Shown: positions 8,937-17,101 of the stretch, in pieces
How positions within the stretch are numbered: position 1 is the first letter of the stretch
Layout: each line of letters opens with the position of its first letter
DNA from: JBGTSJ01 sp041940305
GTDB lineage: Bacteria > Planctomycetota > Planctomycetia > Planctomycetales > Planctomycetaceae
Direction: 5' to 3'
DNA length: 64,000 nucleotides
NCBI GenBank assembly: GCA_041940305.1
Contig: JBGTSJ010000010.1
Span: forward strand, 160,394-224,393
The notes under the pieces: model-generated
The model's input: the letters and a program-made list of their open reading frames with translations, nothing else
What the model was told of the DNA's origin: nothing
The model's database searches: none
Position numbers and translations under genes: made by a program

Positions 8937-10769
8937 CTATTGCACAGTGAAACCCACAGGATTCGTGGCGTCGGTATTGAGCGTGGTCTGTTCCGCGGCT
9001 GCGTCGGCGGGCTCAGCGGCGAACTCCTCCATCGGGTTTGATTCGGCCGCTTCATCCGGCTTGTCCGGCATTCCGCCGAACAGGTTGGGAGCGAAGATTC
9101 CGCCGCCGACCGGCGCCTGCGACGGCGCCGCATCCGGATTGTTTCCGCGGGGCCGCGTGTAGACCCGTCCCGCCTGAGGCAGGGCGTCGATGCCGATGGA
9201 CGCCGTCAGGTTGTGCTGCTGATCCGCTTCCACCAGCAGTTGCACGATGTCGGGATACGTCGCCTGCTGGCGGGCCAGTTCGCGAATCACCTCGGCCACG
9301 CGCGCCGGCACCTGCGTGCGCACGACGTCTCCTCCCGTCACAAATCGGCTGATGGTCACCGTCGGACGCCCGGGGTCGGATTTGATGAGGAATCGCCGGC
9401 CCGCCGACGCCACCATCGGCGTCTGGAATTCCTGATGCGCGCCGAAGATCGTGATCTCCGCCTTCTGCCGCTGGGTCACATGCACCATCGCCGGCCCGCG
9501 ACTGTTCACCACGCGCAGAATGAAGTTCTGATCGGCTTCCTCGGCCGCAATCGCCGGGTCGCCGGAGTCGATGTTGGAGAGGGCCCGCACGGCGCCGTAG
9601 CGCGTCTCGAGGCTCTCGTGATCCAGCAGTTGATGAAGTTGATTGGCGGCTTCGCCCGTGTGCAACGCGGCCAGTCCGGCCAGCGCGAACACGCGGAACG
9701 CCGGTTCCTTGTCGGCCGCTTCCCGCAATGCCGGCGCCGCTTCGGACTGCCCGAGATACGCCAGCGCCTGCGCCGCGTGGAAGCGCACCTCCAGCACGTC
9801 CGATTCCAGTCCCCGCTTCAGGATCGGGATCGCTTCCGTGCCTATCGCCTCCAGCTCCAGGGCCGCCTTCTCCGCGGTCGGTCCGACGAGCAGGTCCTCC
9901 TGCAGTTGCTGCATTCGCAGATGCCGCTCGACGTTCGTGTCACGCAGCAGGATGTGCCGGATGCACTGCAGGTACCTGGGATAGTTGTCCCGGTAACGGC
10001 TGTGGACGACGAGTTCGATCCGCGAGTCGGTCTTGGCCTCCGCCAGCGGCCGCTTGATACCGTACTGGTCGTAGTCGTGGAATCGCTGACCGATCCGGTT
10101 CGCGATCCGCTGCGACATGCGCACGCTCCGGTAATCCGGCCGCAGGTAGATGGACAGGTTGCGATCGTCCCCGACATACGTGGCCCCGGCCGGGATTGTT
10201 CCGCGGCGGACGCCGTTGCGATCCTCTCCGTGTGTCAGAACCGCCCCGCGCCCAATCGCCAGGCGGTGGCCCTTGATGCTGCCGCGCCCGGCCACGTACG
10301 CGTGCTCGGTCAGTTCGCACTCCAGCAGCATGCCCCCTTTCAGACTGGTGGCTTCGCTCCCGTCCGGCAGGTACACCTCGACGTCGAACGACTCGGACTT
10401 CTTGATCAGCGGCGGAAGATAGGCCCGCACCAGCACCAGCGTCGTCGAGGGATCGCGGAGGATCTGGTTGGGATCCGGGATGTTTCGCTTCCGCATTTCG
10501 TCGAGCAGATTTGTGCGGTACACCGACGCCGCCGGGTCGTCCCCCGTGCCGTTCAGGTTCGTCACCAGCCCAACGCCGTCGAGGATGATCATGTTCAGGC
10601 CGGACACCTGGACATAGTCCCCGACCAGGGCCGAGTGGTCCTTTTCCCCGCGCAGTGCTTCGTCGGCGTTCTCCCGGGCTTCCTCTTCCGGGCTTTGCAG
10701 CCGCAGGTCGAAATCCTGGCAGCCGGCCAGCAGCAGGGCGGACAGGGCAATAAGGGGGAGCGTTTTCAT
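8937..10769 (-). CDS. Lipoprotein with FlgI (P-ring)-like region and HEAT repeats
   Basis: Start set at the ATG at 10769 because a lipoprotein signal follows (MKTLPLIALSALLLAGC, lipobox LAGC). About 610 residues. The region at about 35-260 resembles the flagellar P-ring protein FlgI: SGLNMIILDGVGLV, LVTNLNGTGDDP, LVRAYLPPLIKKSESFDVEV, GGMLLECEL and IPAGATY follow the FlgI order of blocks. Next comes a stretch of HEAT-like helices (about 305-410, e.g. VRFHAAQALAYLG, TRYGAVRALSNI), then a beta-rich part and a low-complexity Pro/Gly/Ala tail. I infer an envelope-anchored protein derived from a FlgI-like fold with an added scaffold. No flagellar genes are nearby, so a motility role is not supported. 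Confidence 0.75.
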   Translation of the reverse strand: MKTLPLIALSALLLAGCQDFDLRLQSPEEEARENADEALRGEKDHSALVGDYVQVSGLNMIILDGVGLVTNLNGTGDDPAASVYRTNLLDEMRKRNIPDPNQILRDPSTTLVLVRAYLPPLIKKSESFDVEVYLPDGSEATSLKGGMLLECELTEHAYVAGRGSIKGHRLAIGRGAVLTHGEDRNGVRRGTIPAGATYVGDDRNLSIYLRPDYRSVRMSQRIANRIGQRFHDYDQYGIKRPLAEAKTDSRIELVVHSRYRDNYPRYLQCIRHILLRDTNVERHLRMQQLQEDLLVGPTAEKAALELEAIGTEAIPILKRGLESDVLEVRFHAAQALAYLGQSEAAPALREAADKEPAFRVFALAGLAALHTGEAANQLHQLLDHESLETRYGAVRALSNIDSGDPAIAAEEADQNFILRVVNSRGPAMVHVTQRQKAEITIFGAHQEFQTPMVASAGRRFLIKSDPGRPTVTISRFVTGGDVVRTQVPARVAEVIRELARQQATYPDIVQLLVEADQQHNLTASIGIDALPQAGRVYTRPRGNNPDAAPSQAPVGGGIFAPNLFGGMPDKPDEAAESNPMEEFAAEPADAAAEQTTLNTDATNPVGFTVQ

Positions 10770-11035
10770 GAGCGGCGTCCAGTCCATGACGTCATCCGCC
10801 GCGGCCGGAAAGACGGCCGCCGAGCGCGCATCGTGCGACTCAAAGCGGAATCATCGGGAAACAGGAGAGGGGGCGTGGAACATAGCGCCGCCCGACGGCG
10901 GGGGTCAATGTCGCTCGTGCGACGGCGGCGGGAGAGCGGTGTTCATGGTGTTTCAGCGGCAGTTTTGGCCGCGGGCGGACCGATCCCCCGCCAAAACCGC
11001 GCCGGCGGAATCGGCGCCTTTTCCGTACTCGAATT

Positions 11036-11063
11036 GAACTCCCGAGAGCCCGATTCCGTCTAA
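11036..11063 (+). promoter_or_regulatory. Candidate ECF-type promoter upstream of the sigma factor gene
   Basis: GAACT (11036-11040), a 16-bp spacer, then CGTCTAA (11057-11063). This matches the general form of extracytoplasmic-function sigma promoters (an AAC-containing -35 and a CGTC-containing -10). It lies 57 bp upstream of the chosen ATG of the sigma gene, which suggests autoregulation. The rest of the gap 10770-11120 shows nothing else I can support. Confidence 0.5.
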
Positions 11064-11120
11064 GAGGGGGGATCGGCCATGCGTCAGAGCGGTACACTGC
11101 GGCCGCAGTGGGGAACCGGA

Positions 11121-11645
11121 ATGAGCGAAAACGGGCAGGCGACGCGCCTGGGTTGGGTCAGTGCGGCCCTCGACCGGTACGAGGGACGCTTGTTGCGGTA
11201 CGCGCACCGCATCACGGGCGACGAGGAGCGGGCCCGCGACGTCGTCCAGGACACCTTTCTCAAGCTCTGCAAAGAAGATCCGTCAGAACTCAACGGCCGC
11301 CTGGCGCAGTGGCTGTACACCGTCTGCCGCAATCGGGCCCTCGATGTCCGCCGCAAGGAGTCGCGGGCCACCATCCTGTCCGACGAAATGCCCGGTCCCA
11401 CCGGGCATCGCGAACGCAACCCCCTCGACACCGCCGAACAGAGCGACACACTCCGGCTGATCCTCTCGGAAATCGATGAATTGACTCCCAATCAGCAGGA
11501 ATGCATCCGCTTGAAGTTTCAGCATGGCCTCAGCTATCGCGAGATCAGCTCCGTCACCGGCCTCACATCCACCAATGTCGGTTTTCTGATTCACATCGGC
11601 CTCAAACGGGTCCGCGAACGCATCCATCGTCGAATCCCCGACTAA
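11121..11645 (+). CDS. ECF-type RNA polymerase sigma factor
   Basis: A sigma-70 family factor of about 174 residues. I use the ATG at 11121 (MSENGQATRLGW) because the ATG upstream at 11079 adds residues that do not look like protein. Region 2 reads LLRYAHRITGDEERARDVVQDTFLKLC with core-binding and -10 recognition helices. A linker follows, then region 4 (LTPNQQECIRLKFQHGLSYREISSVTG, a helix-turn-helix for the -35 element). There is no region 1 or 3, as in ECF sigmas. The next gene, 132 bp downstream on the same strand, begins with an anti-sigma-like segment and a membrane helix, so the pair may be a sigma/anti-sigma unit. A matching ECF promoter lies upstream. Confidence 0.92.
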   Translation: MSENGQATRLGWVSAALDRYEGRLLRYAHRITGDEERARDVVQDTFLKLCKEDPSELNGRLAQWLYTVCRNRALDVRRKESRATILSDEMPGPTGHRERNPLDTAEQSDTLRLILSEIDELTPNQQECIRLKFQHGLSYREISSVTGLTSTNVGFLIHIGLKRVRERIHRRIPD

Positions 11646-11777
11646 GAAGCGGCCCCCCCGCCCGTCATCACCGTGCACGAAGCGTCAAACCGAACTGAAC
11701 CGGCGGAGTTTCCATCACCCGGGGTTGTGTCATACTGAAGCTGGTCGCCCACAGCGGGCGCAGAAGTGAGGTGTCCG

Positions 11778-14700
11778 ATGTCCGACTCGACGCGGACGAA
11801 CGACGAATCCGACATCACCGCTTACGTGCTCGGCGAACTGGAGCCCGCCGACCGCGAAGCGTTCGAACGCCTGCTGGCCGGCGACGCCCGCCTGCAGCGC
11901 GAAGCGGACGTGCTGCGCGATGTCGCCTCGCTGGTCTTTCTGGCGCTGCAGTCGGAGCCCAACGTCCGCCTCACCGCCGCACAGCGCGAACGGGTTCGCA
12001 CCGCGGCCGCGACGCTGCAGGATGCCTCTCAGTCGCGGACGACGCTCCCCACCGTCGCGCGCCCGTCGCCGAAGAATCGCCGCTGGGCCGCGCGAGGCAT
12101 CGTCGTTTTGGCCACTCTGGTCATGTTCGCCACCGGGCTGCTGCTGACGACGACGGTGACTCCCGAGCCGGAGATTCTCGCGGAGACCCCGGTTCACTCC
12201 TACAACTTCTGGCGCGTCACTCCGCTGGACTCCAACGCCGTCCCCCTCACGAACGGCCGCACCGCGCTCTCCGCCGAGCAGCTGCAACTCGCCTTCCAGA
12301 TGGAAGGGAACGTGCCGACGCATTGGGTGTCGTTTGATGCCAGCCGCGGACTGAACTACGTCGAAGTCCCCTACGGCGACCGCATCGAAAAGCTGTACGT
12401 GACGGAGGCGATGGGCTGGGGCGCATCGACGGCGGCTGCTCGGACCGATTTGTGGGAACGCCGCGAGCTGGATCGGCTGTCGGACTTCGAGGCGGATACG
12501 AAGTGGTCCGACGACGCGCTCAACGGCGTCGAATCGGACGACTTCGCTGCTTCCGCTGACGTCCCCCTGATGGAGCTGCCGACCACCGACCCGGCTCCCG
12601 CCGCCGTGTCGGGGGAGGCCGAGATCGAACGGCTGGAACAGCTCCACCTGTACTACGACCGCTATGGAGACACGGTCGATGAGAGCCGCGCCCGCCGCAT
12701 GAATTCCCTCAGTTCGTCGGCAGCCGGCGGCTATGGAGCCAATCCGGCCGGAATGGCTCCCGCCATCGTCAATGAGCCTTACGGCCAGCCGATCGATGGA
12801 CTGTTGCCCGAGCAGCAGAATGGACAGTCCCGCCCCGGCGCGTCCAATCGCTCGACCTCCAACTATGCAACGCCCCCGGCGCCCGAAGCATCCCGGCGGG
12901 GTGGCGTCGACTTTGACGCCGACGGGGACGGCGTCGTGGACATGTCCAACGGCACGCTCCTGCTTCGGTCGCGCACCGAAGAACTGTCGAAGTTCCGCTT
13001 CACCCAGGAACAGCAGGGCGTAATGGCCGGCTCGGCCATCGAATCCGCGGAACGCAAGTATCTTGCCGACGAGCCCCAGCCGGACTCCTCCGGCCTCGGG
13101 GGGAGTGCCGTTCCGTCCATGTTGGGTGTGCAAACGGAGAGTGACTCGGAACAGGTCCTGAGCGAAACGGAGCACATCGTCGCCGAGACCGTCCGGCAAC
13201 TGAACGACTTTACCCTCGATGAACGACTGGCCCGCGAGCCCCAATCCGGGTTCGCGATCCAGAATGAGTGGTACGCGCCCGTACTCGAAAACTCCTTCGT
13301 TTCGCCGCTCGATGAGCCCGTCTCCACGTTCTCGACCGACGTGGATACCGCCGCCTTCACCAACGTCCGGCGGTTTATCGACGCCGGCCTCTGGCCCCCC
13401 GCCGACGCCGTCCGCGTCGAGGAGCTGGTGAACTACTTCGAGTATTCGCTCCCGCCTCCCGCAGACGATCATCCGATCGCCGTCGCGGCCGAAGCCGCTG
13501 CCTGTCCGTGGAAGCCCGAACATCGCCTGGCCCGCGTCACGCTCCAGGCCCGCGACATCGACGCCGAGCGCCGCCCCCCGACGACCCTCGTGTTCCTGAC
13601 CGACGTCTCCGGCTCCATGCGGGACGACAACAAGCTCCCGCTCGTGCAGCAGTCTCTCAAGCTCCTTACCGAGCGGCTCACCGAGAACGACCGCGTCGCC
13701 CTCGTCACTTACGCCGATGAAGCGCAGTTGCAGCTGGACAGCACCCCCGGCGATCGACACACTGAAATCATCGCCGCCATCGACGCGCTCCAGGCCGACG
13801 GCTCCACCAACGGCGCCGGCGGACTCACGCTCGCCTACGACGTCGCCCGCCGCCACTTTGTGGACCATGGCGCCAACCGCGTCATCCTCTGCTCCGACGG
13901 CGACTTCAACGTCGGCATCAGCAGCGACGACGAACTCGTGCAGCTCATCGAAGAGCAGCGCCGCTCCGGCGTGTTCCTCAGCGTCTTCGGGTTCGGCACC
14001 GGCAACCTCAAGGACGCGAAGCTCGAAGCGCTCGCCGATCACGGCAACGGGCACTACGGCTACGTCGACACCCTCGACGAGGCCCGCCGCGTGTTCGTCG
14101 AGCAGATCACCGGCACCCTCTACACCGTCGCCAAGGACGTAAAGCTGCAGATCGACTTCAATCCGCTCAAGGTCGCCGCTTACCGCCTCATCGGCTACGA
14201 GAACCGCGCCCTCGCCGCGGCCGACTTCGACGTCGACACGGTCGATGCCGGCGACATGGGGGCCGGCCAGTCCGCCACCGCGCTGTATGAACTCACGCTC
14301 CGTTCCGACTCCAACGCCGAAGAAGCCGCCGTCCTCGGCAAGTCCCTCGAACAGCGCTCCGCCCGGTTCGGTCTCGCCCAGGAACAGCAGGTCGCCGTGC
14401 GCATTGACCGCAACAAGCTCACCATCGACGGCCAGGTTATCACCGAAGACGCCAGGCAGAACATCGGCCGCACGGTCGAAGCCCTGTACGACGCCCCGCA
14501 GCAGCAGGCGCGGTACCTGGTCGAGAACCGTCTCAGCGTCGTCAACCGGTCGGCCCAGACGGACAGCGCGGTGCCGCTCGACGACCTGCTGACGATCCGC
14601 GTCCGCTACAAGCGCCCGGCTGCCGACGAAAGCCGCCTGCTGCAAGTTCCTCTCGTGGATGCCGGCGTGCAGCAGGTCCCTTCCGACGACTTCGCCTGGT

Positions 14701-15125
14701 CCAGCGCCGTCGCGTCGTTCGCCCTGCTGCTCCGCCAGTCCCCGTACCGCGGCCTTGCCACGTTCGACGCCGTCATCGAGACCGCATCCGCCGCAAAGGG
14801 TGACGACCCGACCGGCCGCCGTCGGGAATTCATCGACATGGCCCAGCGGGCCCGCGCCATCTGGGAAGCTGCCCATGGCGAATCGCCGCCGACGCCGATC
14901 GAGCTCACTTCCACCGACGCCCGCACCAAAGCGACAGTAGGCGGCCAGTACGACGTGCTGCTCGACAAGCTCGCCGCGCCGGAAGACCTCAGCGCCTATG
15001 GCCCTTTCTACCAATACGGCTGGTGGACCGGCTCACAGTACCGCGATCACAAAGGCCTCCCCCCCGGGTACTGGGTCTACGTCTACCCTGACTGGTACAT
15101 CTGGCAGGAACGCACAACGCCCTGA
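11778..15125 (+). CDS. Anti-sigma-like / von Willebrand factor A (YfbK, DUF3520) membrane protein
   Basis: About 1115 residues, started at the ATG at 11778 behind GTGAGGTG. N-terminus: ITAYVLGELEPADREAFERLL, the pattern of cytoplasmic anti-sigma regions in planctomycetes but without a zinc-binding HxxxCxxC, followed by one membrane helix (about 100-122). A long low-complexity segment leads to the YfbK-type block FSTDVDTAAFTNVRRF (about 515) and a vWA domain with MIDAS motif DVSGS (near 610). The C-terminus (LKVAAYRLIGYENR onward) fits DUF3520. The outside part is probably a metal-dependent adhesion or protein-contact module. Sitting directly after an ECF sigma gene, it is a candidate membrane-bound sensor for that sigma. 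An 82-bp repeat element follows the stop. Confidence 0.85.
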   Translation: MSDSTRTNDESDITAYVLGELEPADREAFERLLAGDARLQREADVLRDVASLVFLALQSEPNVRLTAAQRERVRTAAATLQDASQSRTTLPTVARPSPKNRRWAARGIVVLATLVMFATGLLLTTTVTPEPEILAETPVHSYNFWRVTPLDSNAVPLTNGRTALSAEQLQLAFQMEGNVPTHWVSFDASRGLNYVEVPYGDRIEKLYVTEAMGWGASTAAARTDLWERRELDRLSDFEADTKWSDDALNGVESDDFAASADVPLMELPTTDPAPAAVSGEAEIERLEQLHLYYDRYGDTVDESRARRMNSLSSSAAGGYGANPAGMAPAIVNEPYGQPIDGLLPEQQNGQSRPGASNRSTSNYATPPAPEASRRGGVDFDADGDGVVDMSNGTLLLRSRTEELSKFRFTQEQQGVMAGSAIESAERKYLADEPQPDSSGLGGSAVPSMLGVQTESDSEQVLSETEHIVAETVRQLNDFTLDERLAREPQSGFAIQNEWYAPVLENSFVSPLDEPVSTFSTDVDTAAFTNVRRFIDAGLWPPADAVRVEELVNYFEYSLPPPADDHPIAVAAEAAACPWKPEHRLARVTLQARDIDAERRPPTTLVFLTDVSGSMRDDNKLPLVQQSLKLLTERLTENDRVALVTYADEAQLQLDSTPGDRHTEIIAAIDALQADGSTNGAGGLTLAYDVARRHFVDHGANRVILCSDGDFNVGISSDDELVQLIEEQRRSGVFLSVFGFGTGNLKDAKLEALADHGNGHYGYVDTLDEARRVFVEQITGTLYTVAKDVKLQIDFNPLKVAAYRLIGYENRALAAADFDVDTVDAGDMGAGQSATALYELTLRSDSNAEEAAVLGKSLEQRSARFGLAQEQQVAVRIDRNKLTIDGQVITEDARQNIGRTVEALYDAPQQQARYLVENRLSVVNRSAQTDSAVPLDDLLTIRVRYKRPAADESRLLQVPLVDAGVQQVPSDDFAWSSAVASFALLLRQSPYRGLATFDAVIETASAAKGDDPTGRRREFIDMAQRARAIWEAAHGESPPTPIELTSTDARTKATVGGQYDVLLDKLAAPEDLSAYGPFYQYGWWTGSQYRDHKGLPPGYWVYVYPDWYIWQERTTP

Positions 15126-15133
15126 TGCGGTTC

Positions 15134-15215
15134 GTTGGAGTCCAGCCTTCAGGCTGCCCGGAGGTCCGCCCAGACGACAACTCTGTTCGCAACAGGCTGA
15201 AGCCTGTGCTCCAAC
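15134..15215. repeat. 82-bp element with inverted ends (GTTGGAG...CTCCAAC)
   Basis: The left end reads GTTGGAGTCCAGCCTTCAGG and the right end is its near inverse (AGGCTGAAGCCTGTGCTCCAAC, split here as AGGCTGAAGCC then TGTGCTCCAAC). It fills the gap between two converging genes. A single left-end-like copy is at 45441-45463. It resembles a miniature dispersed repeat and could also fold as a bidirectional terminator. Confidence 0.65.
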
Positions 15216-15221
15216 TCCGGC

Positions 15222-17012
15222 TCACTTGCTCGGCAGCCGGATGATGCCGTCCCAGTCTCGCGGCGCCGTGCGGTTGTGTTGGGCGATGCGCAGCGTGAGA
15301 AAGTCCTGCGCGCGATCGGACGGCGGCATCTGGTGCAGGCAGCGGTACGCCTGCTCCCAGCGTCCCTCGACGAAGTGCTCGACGCCCTCTTCGTACAGCC
15401 GGATATGGTCGTCCGTCAGTTCGGCGAACTGGTCGGCTGGGGGCAGCAGTTCCGAGACCATCAGCGGCCGCTCCATCCCGTACGGGAGCACCTTGCCGAG
15501 TCGCCGCGTCCGCGCTTCGCTGTCGCTCATCCGTGCGCGGACGATCTCGGCCAATGATTCATCGAGCAGAATCGGCACGTTGAGCTGCTTGGTCATCCCT
15601 TCCAGGCGGCTGGCCAGATTGACCACCGGCCCGAACACGGTGACCGTCACGCGGTCGCGCGTGCCGATCTTTCCCGCCATCGCGCGGCCCCGGGCGATGC
15701 CGATTCCTGCGGTGAAGTTCGCCAGCGGATGCCCCGCCTGCTGAGACGTCTCGGCGAACGCGGACCGGATCGCCAGCGCCGCCCGGCAGGCGTTCAGCGG
15801 CGCTTCTTCTGAGGCAAACGGCCAGCCCCAGAAGCCGAGTGATGCGTCTCCCAGGAAATCCCCCGTCACGCCGCCGAATCGCAGAATCTGCGTCGTCATG
15901 ATCTCCAGTGCCGCACTGACGCGTTCCAGCAACCCCCGCAGGTCGTCGGCCGATTCTTCCGCCTTCTGGCTGAAACCGCGCAGGTCGCAGAACAGGACCG
16001 TCACGTCGCACTCGCGCGGCGCGAGCAGCTGTACGTCCAGCTCGCCCCCCTGCGATGCTTCCTCGAGCGTAGAGAGGATCGGCGGCGACAGAAACTGCCG
16101 CAGGATCGACAGGTTCCCTTCCAGCGACTGCAGCCGCTGCGCCGACGCGACGACGTCCGCGACCATCTCGGTGAACTTCACGTCCGCCTGCAGATGCGGC
16201 ACCGTCAACTCGGTGGGACTCGAACCGCTGAGCGGCCCCCGCGGCAATCGTCCCGCGATGTACAGCCCGCGCGGCGTCCCCCCCGCCTCGATCGGCGTGC
16301 AGAACGCCCAGTCGGAGTCGTTCTGCACGGTGTACTCCGAACCGCGAACATTGGTCCCTTCCCACACATGCAGCACGCTGTGCCGTTTTCCGAGCGCTTC
16401 CGCCACCAGCCGGCTGCTGGGACGAAACGCCCCCTGCGCTTCGCGCCGTCGTTCCCAGTACGGCATGCTGACACGACGCTTCTCGTCCAGCGTGACGACC
16501 GCGACGGCCTCCGAGTGCGGGATGCCGGCCAGCAGAATGGCCGCCAGCCGCGCTGAGAGTTCCTTGTCGCTCACCGCTCCGGCGATCACTTCCGGCAGAC
16601 GGCTGAGCACCTCCAGCCGCCGGTCGGCGTCCCGGTACCGGACCTGCTGCAGCTGCTTGCGTGTGAAGGTGACTTCCTCCACGACGTCGTTCGATGCCGA
16701 CGATGCATCGGCCTCCACAAGCAGGAACCGCGTCCCGCCGATGACAAAGTGCTCGCCCGGCTGCAGTGTGCACTTCGTCACGGGCTCGCCGCGCACGAAC
16801 GTCGGATTGGCTGCGCCCGACTCCTGCTCCAGATCGACGGTCTTGCCATTGCAGCGCAGCGACACATGCCGGCGCGACGCGGACTTCTCCCAGGGCACCG
16901 ACAGATCGATTCCCGCGTCCCGCCCCAGCCGATAGGTCCCGCCGCTCGCCAGCAGCTTTCGCCACCGCTGCGCCGCCTCGCCTCCCTGGGCCACCAGATA
17001 AAGCAAGTCCAC
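15222..17012 (-). CDS. FHA-GAF-class III nucleotidyl cyclase homologue
   Basis: A 596-residue soluble signalling protein. Order: FHA domain (about 20-100; YRLGRDAG, SASRRHVSL, FVIGGTRFLL) that binds phosphothreonine; GAF-like sensor (about 135-270); a helical linker; class III adenylate/guanylate cyclase domain (about 325-515) with metal-binding Asp in LFCDLRGFS and in FLGDASLGFWG, and transition-state Asn/Arg in VVNLASRLEG; then a short TPR-like tail. The position that normally holds the purine-selecting Lys (KF.GD) is Asp here (DFLGD), so activity or substrate may differ. The GTG start follows AAAGGTGA. The upstream gene is a Ser/Thr kinase 89 bp away on the same strand; its phosphorylated targets could be read by the FHA domain. 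Confidence 0.9.
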   Translation of the reverse strand: MDLLYLVAQGGEAAQRWRKLLASGGTYRLGRDAGIDLSVPWEKSASRRHVSLRCNGKTVDLEQESGAANPTFVRGEPVTKCTLQPGEHFVIGGTRFLLVEADASSASNDVVEEVTFTRKQLQQVRYRDADRRLEVLSRLPEVIAGAVSDKELSARLAAILLAGIPHSEAVAVVTLDEKRRVSMPYWERRREAQGAFRPSSRLVAEALGKRHSVLHVWEGTNVRGSEYTVQNDSDWAFCTPIEAGGTPRGLYIAGRLPRGPLSGSSPTELTVPHLQADVKFTEMVADVVASAQRLQSLEGNLSILRQFLSPPILSTLEEASQGGELDVQLLAPRECDVTVLFCDLRGFSQKAEESADDLRGLLERVSAALEIMTTQILRFGGVTGDFLGDASLGFWGWPFASEEAPLNACRAALAIRSAFAETSQQAGHPLANFTAGIGIARGRAMAGKIGTRDRVTVTVFGPVVNLASRLEGMTKQLNVPILLDESLAEIVRARMSDSEARTRRLGKVLPYGMERPLMVSELLPPADQFAELTDDHIRLYEEGVEHFVEGRWEQAYRCLHQMPPSDRAQDFLTLRIAQHNRTAPRDWDGIIRLPSK

Positions 17013-17101
17013 TCACCTTTACGTTGACGCTGGTAGAAAACCCTTCAGGCGGTTCCATCGGACACACGTCAGACCGGATGAAGCCGGTCACTACGAGCAC
17101 G

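Noticed and set aside
8937..10769. Evidence for a flagellum
   Set aside because: The FlgI resemblance is partial, and no other flagellar gene is in the window; csrA alone does not show motility.
9213..11063. Long plus-strand frame opposite the FlgI-like/HEAT gene (616 codons)
   Set aside because: Antisense shadow with no recognisable domain; the minus-strand gene has a lipoprotein signal and family motifs.
11730..15014. 1094-codon minus-strand frame opposite the vWA protein
   Set aside because: Composition rich in Gly, Val, Arg and Asp with no fold; the plus-strand frame has MIDAS, DUF3520 and membrane helix.
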